Part shown: piece by piece, positions 1 through 12,500 of the stretch
Layout of the letters: each line of letters opens with the position of its first letter
How positions within the stretch are numbered: the stretch's first letter is position 1
Origin: Rhinolophus ferrumequinum
Taxonomy: Eukaryota; Chordata; Mammalia; Chiroptera; Rhinolophidae
Reading direction: 5' to 3'
Assembly: GCF_004115265.2 (NCBI RefSeq)
Contig: NC_046301.1
Coordinates: forward strand, 39,706,714-39,770,713
Length of the DNA: 64,000 bases
Notes under the pieces: generated by a model
Database searches by the model: none
What the model saw: the letters and a program-made list of their open reading frames with translations, nothing else
What the model was told of the DNA's origin: nothing
Program-made: the position numbers and the translations under genes

Positions 1-539
1 TCCAAGACCTGCACTCAGATATAATGCTTCTCAGAGTGCTGATCTAACCCCTCTACCGCCTCCCCACTTCACTCTCTCCACACCAGCCACACTGGTTTCC
101 TCACGGCCCCTGGCATGGTCCTGCCTTAGGGACCCTGCCCATGTTCCCTCTGCCTGGATGTTGCCTACATCTCCTTCAGATCTTAGATCTCACATCGCTT
201 CCATAGTGACGCTGCCTGGACTCCCAGACCTGTCCAAATCCTCCACCACAGGTTCCAACAGTTCCCTAATTCTGCCCTGTGGCGTGTACCAGTTTGCAAT
301 CACACATCTACCCATATCATTATTGATTAATGTCTATTTACCTCTCGACTATAAGGCCGGTAGAGGGAACCCCGTTCTCCCCCTATGTACAGTACATAGT
401 AGGTGCTTGATAAATGGTTGTGGGCTCAATAAACAACCAATCCCCTACTTCTGACTGCCCACATCTGTCCAGTCAAAGGAGACCAGGTGAGTCCCAACAC
501 CTTCTCCCCCCGCCTCTGCCCATACCCAATGGTCCATAC
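1..539 (-). other. SLC44A2 intron with L2 fragment; next exon is outside the window
   Basis: This is the intron following the exon at 540-628. I looked for the next expected coding segment (TVIVGSYLIAHGFF in human) on the minus strand and did not find it. Bases about 61-415 resemble the 3' end of an L2 LINE in + orientation, ending in the typical block ACATAGTAGGTGCTTGATAA. Confidence 0.7.
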
Positions 540-3500
540 CAGTATAGGGACCCAGTAATAATTGAGAGGCGGTGCTGTGTCTTGCACGATCCTAATACGA
601 TGGGTGAAGAAGAAGAAAGCCAGGATTCCTGGAGAGGGGTTGGAAACCGAGATGGTTGTGAGTTCTAGCTCAAGGAAGTAGCACCCCCAAGACGCTCCAC
701 CCATCCCAGAAGAAGACATGAGGACACCACAGCACCACAGGTTGGGTGAGCAACACTCACCCACGCTACCCACAACCAGAAGTTTGCCCAACAGGAAGAG
801 GAAGTCAGTAACTTTGTCCAGGACAGCCACTCTGCAGGGACAGGTAAAGAGCCGGTGTGAATGCTGGCTCAGGGATCAGGGGAAGAGGGAAGCGGTGCCG
901 CGGTGTGTTTCCTGACCTGATGATGTTTCTCATGAGCAGGAAGAAGGCATTCCTGGCTGAGGTGCAGAAGTTGGTGCCATAGATGGCAATCTGGAGGGAG
1001 GTAGGGGGGAAAAAGGATCAGGCCCCCTAGGTGGGAATGAGGGCTTCTCCCAGCCAGCAGGAGTCGGTGGGTGGGTTCTGGGTCCCGGGTCCCAGGCTGA
1101 CTCACCATGATGTAGGCATTCCTGTTGAGGAATTTGATGAACTTCTCCAAACACCAGAAGCAGCATTTGAGACAGGTCATAAGGAACTTGGCAAACTTGT
1201 TGTCCGCAGCTGGGAGAGAATGGAGGGACACAGAGATGAGGGGATATCCCCCTCCTCTTTATGTGTACTTGCTGCACAGTCCAGAACTCCCAGAGTCCAC
1301 CTTCTCAAAGAGACAGGAAGAGGAGACATTCTGATCCAGGACCCAGGACATCATGCCCTCAATGAGGGACCCACTCTTGAAGCCTGTCAGCCCAGCCTCC
1401 AAGACAGGAACCAATCACAACCCACATTGCTGCTCTGGCCCCGCCTCCCATGCAGAAGACAATCTTTGCAATCCTTGGCCCCAACCTATAGTACAACCAA
1501 TCCCAGCCCCACAGCCCCTCCCTTATAAAAAAGAAAGCAGTCTTAGCCCCACCCTCCTCTGTGCAAACAAATCCCATCCCAACCCTCTTTTCAGGAGAAG
1601 ATGGGAACCAATCAATCACCCAAGCTCTTAAGTTCCCCCCTCCTCTCCGTCGTCAGAAACCAATCACTGTCCCACCATGTTAGCCCCCCCAGTCCTAATC
1701 TGCCCCTGAGCCACGACTCTCCAATTTAAGGCCAAAGCCAACAGCGTGTGCACCTCACCTTTTAGGCGCTGATCCAAGTACTCCAGCATCACTCGGATGA
1801 TCTGTACAATGGCCAGAATGAGGGCACCAAAGGCCAGGGAGCCTGTGTGGTACCTGTGGGCCAAGGACATGGTCAGTGACTGGGCCAGGCCTCCCTCATT
1901 CCATCTCGCCCTCATCCCCAGCCCACTGGGGTCCCACCTGAGTGCCCGGCTGAAGGCAGAGAAGAGCGGGAAGGCAGGCAGGTCATCTGGCTTGTGCAGG
2001 GCCCAGTAGTAGGAGGCGAAGGCCCCAGCTAAGGTGACCTGGCCCAGAGCCAGCACGAAGTTGGCCAGCCAGAAGAACATGAAGGCATTGAAGATCTGCA
2101 GGCCCAGCAGGGCCTGGTGGTAACCTGACTCACCCCCATAGAAGGCGAACTGGCAGTGGGCACCAGGACACAGGCGGGATTCATTGGAGGAGGGGAAGGT
2201 CTGTGGGAGGGACAGAGCCCAGTCACAACCCAGGAACCTGAGGTTCGGAGTGGGCTCTGGGCGTCAGGCCTGGGTCAGCTACAACATGGGGTGGGTCAGG
2301 AGTCACGGGGATCAGAGTTAAGGGGTTGGGGGCTCAGGATTGCAGCTTGTAAAAGGGGTTCTAGAAGCAAGGCTAGGGATCGTGGACTTAATGAGTGTCA
2401 GTGAAGCAGGATAGGCTATTTTGGGGATCAGGGTGGGGTCACATGTCAGTGGAATGACCATGTGGACAGGACAGGAGTGGCAGAGATCAGTATGTGGACC
2501 ACAGGTGTAAGGTTAGGGGTTTGTGGAAAGCAAGGAAGGGGCTCTAGAAGCAAGAACTGGCCATCACTGAGTTAAGAGAGGGGTGTAGGGCAGAAAATAA
2601 GGTCAAGGGGGAAAAAGGCAGGTGGTCCAGCACTCAGGGATGGGACAACTGCCAAGTTGGATCTCTTCCCCTCCCTGCCCCCCATATCCAGCACAGGACA
2701 GACAGCGGGCCCCAAATGTTTATTGAATGGTCCCCAAATAGGGATGAAAGGTTTCCGATCCTCTATGGGCTGCTGGGGAAATAGCCACCCCCCATCTCTG
2801 GACACCCACCTCAGGGTTGCAGGTTTTCCCAACAACTGGGCAGGTGTTGACATCACCAAAAATCTTATAAATGGCTTCGTTGGAAGTGGACAGGAAGCTG
2901 GAGGCTCGTTAAGGAACCCGAGGTCAGAGATTAGGGACTCCCGGGACTTGTGAGAAAGGACCCTTTCCCCCACCAGGTTTTGGCCCTGCCCCCAAGCTGC
3001 AGGTCACTTTTAGGCAAGTTTGGTCCTTAGCCATCCCCGGGGTTGGGGGTCGGGGTCTGATGGTGGATACACAGCAGTGCTGGCCCAATAGGCGATGCAA
3101 AGGCACAGCAAGAAGAAGGTGACCAGTGGATATAGCATGGAGCACATCACGTATCCCACAGCCCTGGGGAGGAACAGACACAGGCATCAGGGCTTGAGCA
3201 GCCCTGGGACCAACCCAGCCAGACCCCTGGCACCCACCTACTGGCTTCTTTGATGAGTGCAATGGCAATGAGAATTCTCTTCCGTAGAAAGATGAGCAGC
3301 AAGATGATAATAACCTCGAGGATGGTCAGAATTATCACTGCAGGGGGCAGGGGGTGTCTGAGTCTGCCAGCTGCCTGGGCTCCCCATTCCCTCCCAGGCC
3401 TCACTGGCGACAGGACTGGGGGTTTGGGACTCACTGAAGGCCAGCCAGGTCTGCTGCAAGTGCAGGTACACTCGGAGGTCTGTCTGAAAGCCGAGGTCCA

Positions 3501-6500
3501 TCAGGGAGATGTCGGAGCCAGCCTTCCCACGCAGTCGGGAGTACTCCACGTAGCAGTGAAATATTCCTGCACAGGGGAATCACCAGGCTGTGACTGACCT
3601 CAGCCTCCCAACTGCTTCCCCAATGTTGCACAGCAGGTACAACCACCCCGATTTAACAGAAGCAAAAACGGTGGCTGAGAGAGGCGACCATTACTTGCTC
3701 GTGCCTCAGGGCCTTTGTACTTGCTATCCCCATGGCCTGGTATCTTCTCTCCCTGACTAGGTCTTTCACATCCTCCAGTCTCTGCTGAAAAGTCACCTTC
3801 TCAAGAGCTCTTCCAGAAACCTTCCTCTTTTTAGAATCTAAACCTCTCACACTCCAACTTCTTATCTCTCTTCTAGCTTTAGAGTCCGAGAGGGTTTTCT
3901 GGTTTGTTTCTTGTCTACCTTCCCCACGCTCGGAATATAAGCTCTAGAGGAGCAATGATTTGTCCTGTTTCATACATTGCTATAAGCCTAGGACCTAGAA
4001 AACTACCCAGGACACAGTAGACACTCAATACATGTTTGATGGCCAAGTGGCCTGAGGCTTTCTCCTGACCCCCTTGCCACCTTGTAACAATCATTTCATG
4101 GGTAGGGAGGGAGGACATGGATTGGTTAATATCCAGCGGGGTAGCATGAGGGATTTTTAGCATTCCCCTTAGCTCTTTATAGAAAAACTTATAAAATACA
4201 GATAAAATTAAAAGAGCCTAGTCACCTACGAGTAAAATGCCAGCACCCAGCTAGAAACCACTATTAACATGAATATTTTAATGTCTGTGTCCTCAGATTG
4301 GGTTGCATATCAGGCATCTTTCCCCTTGTAAAGTTTAAATGAATAATCAGAATATAAAGCACTGGGTTTTGAGCTTGGCCTCTGGGTTCCAGAGGCCTCA
4401 CCTCTCCAAGGCCCTCCCCCATCTCCTCCTCACACTATCTTCTTTTCATTAAGCCTCCTAACTAGTAAATACTAATTATCCCCATTTTATAGAAGAAGAA
4501 ATTGAGGCACAAGGAGTCACTTGCCCAAGGTCACAGAGCAAGGAATTGGCAGAAACAGCATCTGAACCCCAGCTTTCTGGTGCCAGAGCACGCATCTTTA
4601 GCTGCTGTGCTAAGTAGTCTCCTTGGGAATGCCTTTGGTGTTGATAAAATACTGATCCACACCCTAGTCTGGAAGACTATCGTTTAACCCACCCCCCCCC
4701 AGCAATGAGCACTGAGACTGTTTCCCAGTGTCTGCTGTCATAAACAACACTGAAACGAATATCTTCACGAATCTTATAAAAGATACAGGTTGTCTGATGG
4801 CTTAGGAGAAGATGCTTGATGAGCCACTGCCAGGTCAAAGGGCATGGGCATTTTGCAGACTGTGGTAGGGGTAGGGCGCAGGGAGGGGGAGACGCACCAT
4901 AGCCCAGCACCAGAATCACCATGACAATCATCACCCAGACCATAATGCCAGCCAGGAAGCGGAGCAGCACGATGAACAGGAGACTCATCACCATGGCGAT
5001 GACCAGGCCTCTGGGAGATAAAATGGGGGCATGAGCAGGCCCCACCCTCTCACCCGCCTCAGACTGCCTAGCCCGGGGAAGGCCACCGTCTCTCACTACT
5101 TACATGATAATCCAGTACCAGGAGACTGTGTAATCTTCAAATATCCGCATGGCCAGCTGCCGCGCCTCCAGGACCCCGTTGGCCTTCCTAGGGTGAGGTG
5201 GACAAAGGGAGTGTCCCCTCCCTCATCGGGCCAGGCCCAGGGGATGCCTTGTCCCACCCAGGAAAGCGCAACCAGTACAGTGGGCCACAGTCCTCACTTG
5301 GCGCCTTCCACCAGCTCTGTGATGTTTTTCCGAGTACCGTGCCCATCCTCATAGGTCGTCTCATTGCCCACCATGAGGACCCCCTTGTGGGCGTGGATGG
5401 CTGGGAAGCATCGCCGGGCCACTGCATGGAGCAGGGGGTGGGACAGCAGTCAAGTGGAATCCCTTAAATCTCCCCAACACCCCACCCAAGCTCACAGGAC
5501 CCCAGACTCACAGGGTGTGCTGGGAGTGAGGACAGCAGGGCAGTCGCCATCCCGAAGCACCTCAGCCACACTCTGCCGAGAGAGGGGTGGTTAATTCTCC
5601 AGGTCGGCACTCTCTACCTGGCCCTGCCTGGGATCTCCTCACCTTGTCTTTCGGGAAGCCAGGCACGCAGAACTGCTTGTAATACTCAAAGTCCTGGGAT
5701 TTGTAAGCATTCAGGTAGGTGAGGTATCGGTCGGGGCACTTCTCCACGCAGATCTTGAGGGGGGGGGGGCAGGAGACAGGGTTAAGTGGGTGTCCCCACT
5801 CAGAGCAGAAGTTCCATCTCCGATTCAACGGGGAAAAAGAAAACTCTGGGAGAGAAGCCATCACTACAGAGGGAAAAGGACCTGGTGATGGAAATTGGGG
5901 ACAGAGAGGGGGGACAGGAAGGGGACAAGTTACCTGGGGGGTAGGACACTGAAATTCCAGCAGGACCAGGGGGCTGGCACACTTCACAATGTTGAAATAA
6001 AATAGGTAAGGTTTGTTCCTGGGGTTGGGGAGAGGAGATGGAAATTGTCAAGCCATCTCAACCACCCCATATAAAATATCTGAATGAAAACAATAATATC
6101 AATAATCACAGCAGTAGCAACTCCATGTCAGGTGCTATTCTAAGCTCTGCACACCTATAGGTTCATCTAACCATCACAATAGCCCAATGAGGGTGGGACT
6201 GTTATGATACCCATTTTAGAGATGGGGGAAATGGGGCCCAGAGAGGTTGAGACACTTGCCCTAGCTCACACAGCAAGGGAGTGATGCAGCCCTCACTTTT
6301 ACAGGTGAGATAAAAGAACTTCCTCTTTTACCTCATCTGTTCATGGCCACCTGATATCAGATCCAATACTGTCTCCTCTCTGTCTCTCCCCTAAAACGTG
6401 GGCCGCCACAGGACAAGACTCTTAATATCTCATTTAATATTGTATCCCCAAGGCCTAGAAAAGTGGCTGGGGATGGTGGGAGTTTTATCAACACTTGCTG

Positions 6501-9500
6501 ACTGGAGTAATGGACCTAGAACCTTTTCCCCAGAGCTCACAAAGCCCACTCCTCCCCAGACCCACCAGGGCCCAAGGAGGCAGACTTACGCATTTTTCGT
6601 GCCCTTCTGCCCACAGAACTCGCCTCGGCTATCAGTAGGGTAGATTACCTTTCGAGGGTCCCCATGGGTCCAAGCTGTAGAGAGATCCAGGGACACTGAG
6701 GTGCTGTTACTCCTCAGCACCAGCCCCACTCCTGCCCAGAGGCTGTGGCTTGCCCTCCCACACTGGAACTCCGAGGCCTGTCTACGCACCTATGATCCCT
6801 ACAGCCACGTAACCCACGATGGCCAGGAGGAGGAACACACAGCAAATGATGTCTGTGCAGCCCCTGGGGAACAAGGGACAGTGTCAGTCAGGGTGGGAGC
6901 CTTAGTGCCCTGCATATCATGGACCCATTGTATCCTGCACACATACTCACATCCATGTGTTATTTGGACACATGTCCCTGAGAGGTGCGAATGCTGTACC
7001 AAAGTGTACATGCATTTTAAATTTTAATACCTAATGATACACTGTCCTCAAAGAAGTTTGCAGCAATGTCCAGCTCTCTTTTGATTCAGAGTGCCCATTT
7101 CCCCACATCTTTACCAGCATTAAATAGTTTTTAAAAATTGAAGCTATTTTTATAAGATTAAATATGAACACAATAAAAATTAAAACCACATGGGAATGTG
7201 TACAATAAAGAAATAAGTCTTCCTTTCACATATACCTGCCCATAAGTAACCTCTGCTAAGGATTTCTTGTGTCCTTTGGGCTATTTATTAGGTACAAATG
7301 TTTAAAAATTTTTTTTTTGTTAACTCAAGTGTGACATGATACAGCCACTGTTCTGTGTCTTGCTTTTTTTGCTTAATATATTTAGGAATCCATATCGTTA
7401 CTTAGGACTCTTGTATGTATTAACAGCTGTGTAATATGACAACCTAAGGATCCACTGTAACTTAGCTAACTAGTTCCAAAAGACAGACATTCAGATGGTT
7501 GGGATTTTTGCTATTTTCCAAAAGACAGCTATTTCATACATTTTTGTCCGTGTGTGCAAGGTTTATGGAGAATTTTCTTCCTAGAATTTTAATCTTTAGA
7601 ACAAAAAGTTGCCATTTGAAAACTTCATGTTTCCAAATTTCCTCCAAAAAACTGCAACAATTAGTTTCAAAGCAGAGCATATGTATTTAAATCTTTGCTA
7701 ATCTGTGATGGGAAATTCTATTTGGCTCTTTTAAATTGCATTCCTTTACTTTCCAGTAAGTTTGAGCATTTTTCCATAACTTCATTGTCTACCAATTTCT
7801 TGTTTTAGAAATTATGTTTTCTAGTCTTTTGCCTGAATTAAAACCCACACGTGCGCGTGCACACACACACAAAACATTTGTAAGGACTCTTTGTATATTA
7901 AAGAAATTAGTCCTTTTATCGTCAAATCGCAAATGTTTATCACCAGTTTGTTGGAGAACAGAAGGGGGGGTGTGAAGAAAAAGGGGGGAGCAGTATTACC
8001 AGGCACACCCCACACATACACAGAAACCTAAAGCCCTTACCTGTTGTAAATGGGTCCTTTGAAGGTGGGATCATACTTCTGTGGAGTTCCTGGAAAACAG
8101 CAAGATTGAGCTGGGTGAACCAAGGGGCTGGGAGGCCACCCTCTCCCAGATGCCCCGAGGGGTATCCTTGGTCCCAGAAGTGAGTTTCAGAAACCCTGCG
8201 GATTTTCTGCCTCACTCATCCTCCAGGCGAGCACATCCAAGCCCAGCAGAGCAAGTCAGGGATGGGGTAGAAGTTGCTAATTGGATTCATCAGCTGGAGG
8301 CCACCCACTGCGGAGGGGGCTGGAATGGGGGGCCTCCTGGGAGCCAGGCGGAGAGAAAAGGGTCCAAAGTGGTATCCCCACAGGAGGGGGATTCGAGGGC
8401 AGGCCCTTTGGGTGAGGGGTGCTGGCAGGTGATGGTGGGGGTACTACAGACAGAGAGAGATCCACATTTCTGCTGCCCCCTCCCAACGGCGAGGCCCGGG
8501 TGCGGGAGGACTACCTACCGTGCTTTCCGTAGTAATGCTGTCGCTCGCCCCCCATCCCTGCGGGAGCCCAGTCCCAGCGGCAGCCCGCCTGTTCCCGCGC
8601 CCCCTCGGCCCTGAAGTCTGGCTGAGCGGGCGTCCCAAGGGAGGGACCGAAGGACCAACTGGCGGCGGCTCCTCCCAGCAAAGAGCCGGGCGGGGCGGCC
8701 CAAACCGGTCTGACCGGCCCCAGCCGAGCGGCTGCCTGGGGTAGGCCGGGATAGAGGGAGGTGGGAGGAGAAGCCGGGTGGGGCGGCAGCTGCGCCCGCC
8801 ACTCACTCGTGGGCCGAATTTAGCCCTGCCCGCCCCCTGCCCACCCGCACCGGGGAACCCTGTGACTTCACTCTGGGGCCTGGGCCTGCCTCCCCACCCA
8901 CCAGGCCACACAGCCTAGCACACCTCTCAACCCTGAAAGGGTGCCTAACCCCCCCCATCCAGATATGGAAACTGAGGCCCAGGGAGGTCAGTTGGCTGGT
9001 GGCTGACCCCAAACACCCATTTGTAGAGTATTTGAGCTGAAAATTCTCAAACCAGTGAATGTATTTTATTTAGGGCTGCATTTTTTAAAAAATTAAATGC
9101 CAACAGTTAAACACTGGGAGAGTCTATATAAAAACCACATGGCCAATCTCTTGAAAACCAACAAACTGGGGCTAGGAACCCCCACACCACATCCCTGCAT
9201 GGCACTGCCTTAGGTGGTCCCTTTGTAGATCCCAAGGCTACACGCCCCGAGCTTATCATCCCTGCACACTCTCATAATGTGAGAATGGATCCTGAAGCCA
9301 TTGTTTTGTAGAACAAGTATTTATTGAGCACCTACAGGGAGCAGGCCCACAGCTGGAGTGGCAAATCAGACTCAGTCGTGTGGGTCTGTCCTTGTGGAGC
9401 CGACATCCTACTGGGTGGCCCTGGGCACAAATGCTCCTTCTGCCCCATTGAGCTAGAGGACACTTAGGCCGGGATCTTGCCTTCCCTGAGCCTCAGTTTC

Positions 9501-12500
9501 CTCAACTGTGAAATGGGGCTAAAGTATAAAACCAACACTTGTCAAAGACCAGGCATGGGATGACAGAAGGTACACAGTTGGCATGGAGTTTACAGTTGAA
9601 ATGGATGTATTCCAACTGTATGGTCAGTTTAGGAGTGTTCAACTGATGTAGGAGTATACAGTAGGTATGGGGGTACCTCCAGTATGGGGCATAGTCAGTG
9701 TGGCATTATACAGTCAGTGTAGTCATATGGCTGACATGGTGGTAGATAATTGCCGTGGGGATGTTTAATCAGTGTGGGGCATACAGTAGGGGTGGAGGTA
9801 TACAGCTGGTGGGAGGTATACAATCAGCATGGAGTTGTACAGGTGTAGGGATGTGCAGTTGGCAGAGGGTGCACTTCAGTTGGCTGTACCCCCCATGCCA
9901 ACCATCCACCCCCATGTAAACTATATACTCCCTCAATATGACTGCATCTCCCAAAAGCCACTGGAGCCAGTTGTATACAGTACAGTCAACTATATACTGT
10001 CGACATGAGGGTATAGTCAACAGGAATACACATTCAGTGTGGGGCATACAGTTAGCATGGGATTATACAGTGAGGTCATATACAATTGGTGCTTAATAAT
10101 TACAGCTGCTGCCTCAGAGTCAGGCAACACACCCCACCTCCACCCCACTCTGATCACTAATTCAGTTCATCTCTAGAGAAAGGCCACCTCCCCACAGTGG
10201 CCTCCAGCTGTAGAGGCCACACCTGACCCCTGGCCCACAGACTTCAGCAAACAGGCCAGGCTCCAGGCTCCAAGCTATGCCCTTGAGTGACCAAGCCTCC
10301 TAAAGAAATCCTGCGGTTTCCAAAGTCCCTGCCTTTTCCCTGACAGCTGAAAGGCCAGCTAGTCCCACCCCACCCATTCTGAGCAGTGCCCAGGCCGAAG
10401 CTTCTTTTTCCAGATACACTAGGTCCCTTGAGGACATTCCTGCAGACTCAGGACTTCAACCACTGTCTCCATCCTCCGTCCTCATGATTCCCAAATGTCG
10501 CTCCCCAGGGCCTGCCCCCCCCCCCCCCGCCCCAGCTGCACGCCCCTGTGACACCTACCTCCCAGTGCCCCACTGGGAGGTCCTCATGGGGGACCTTATG
10601 GGCGTCTCACACTCAGCATGCCACAGCTGAGCCCCTCCCTGATCATCCGCCAACCTGCCTCGACTCAGAAATGGCAGCTCCGTCATTCATCCAGAATGCT
10701 CAGGCCAGAAACCCGGGACTCTGCTTAACATCAGTTCTGACTTCAGCATCTACCAAGAATCCAACCATTTCTCACCCCCTCCTTGGCCCCCACCCTTGTC
10801 TCCCAGCTCCCACCCTTACCCCACACTGTCTGTTCCTCCCACTGCGGCCAGAGGCGTCTTTATATACCTGAGTCGGCTCGTCCCTCCTCTGCCCAGAAGC
10901 CCCATGGCTGCCACCTCATTCAGAGAAGCCCAACTCACCATGGCCCACAAGGCCCTGCCATCTCTGCCCTGGCCCTTCACTGCTGTCACCTTCTCCCTCT
11001 TACCCCTTTGCTCATTCCATTCCAGCCTCACTGGCCTCCTGGTTATACCACAAACTCACCAGGCAGGGTCTCACCTCAGGACCTTTGCACTTGTTCCCTC
11101 CACCTAGAAAGCTCTTCCCCAAGATGTCCATGTGGCTCCACCTCCTTTAGGACTCCGCTCAAACAGCACCTCCTCAGAGAGGCCTTCTCTGACTATTCTA
11201 TCTAAAACAGCACCCTTTCCCCTCCATCCTATATCATCACCTTATTTTGTTTTGTTTCTTATCACCATCTGACCCGTCATACATTTACACGTTGATCGCG
11301 GTCTGCTCCCATGCCAGAGTAGGAATTTATATCTGGTTGGGTTTTTTTTTGGCTTTGTTTCCAGTGCCTGGCATAGAACAGGCACTCAAGAAGTGTTTGT
11401 TGAATGAGTAACCACAATGTATAATTCATGTTTGTATAGTTGACCCCTGAGCAACACAGGTTTGAACTATGCTGGTCCACTTATACATGGATATTTTTCA
11501 ATAAATGCGTAAATGTATTTTCTCTTCCTTATGATTTTCTTAGTAACATTTTTTTCTCTCGCTTACTTTATTGAAGAATTTAGTATATAATGCATATAAC
11601 ATTCAAAATATGTGTCAATTGACTGCTTATTATCGGTAATGCTTCTGGTCAACAGTAGGACATTAAGTTTGGGAGAGTCAAAAGTTATACAGATTTTTGA
11701 CTGCACAGGGGGTCGGCACCCCTAATCCCCACATGGTAAACTGCATAGCTAAGACTGAAAATGAAAATGTAGCTTCGAGTTTTCCAGGTGTGCATATTTT
11801 AAAACTTAATTTGTGAATTTTATACATAAAATAATTTAATACATGGCAAATGTGAAATTTCCAGTTGGCAGGAAACGGATAAACCAGTCAGTAGGCTTGA
11901 CTGTTCATTTGGAAGAAAATAAAGGCACACAGAGCCAAACAATTCCACATAGATTAGTCATGCAAATATATAAAAACTCAAATGATTACAAATATGAAGG
12001 GAAAACACAGGAGCATATTTCTACCATCTAAAAGGAGGTGAGACCGGTAAGGCAGGAGGATGAGATAAGGGAGCACTGAAAATTTCTTGTGTCAGCTGAA
12101 TGGCAGAATGGGAGCAATCACATAATGGCTGGTGCTAACAGAGGAGGACCTTTTGGACACGGACTCCCTTCTTTTCACCACACTGGAGGTCCTATCATCA
12201 ACCCATTTTATAGCAGAGGAAACCAAGGCTCATGGAGGGGAAGCAGCTTGCCCAGTCATCTAGCAACAAGTGGTCACGAGTGGGAGCCACTGAGGGTGTT
12301 TGAGTAGGAGCATGACAAGGCCAGGCTGGGGAAGGGAAGACACTTGGGGAAGTCTCAGACAGCTCTCAGGGAAATTGGTGGCTGCCTATGGGTCAGCTGA
12401 GCCATGACCTTGCTGTGTGAACTTGAGTTATCTCTCTGTAAGATGGAACTAAAGATGCAGAGGGGCACCTGGCATAGGTGTGGCTCGGGCCTGGCCTGAT

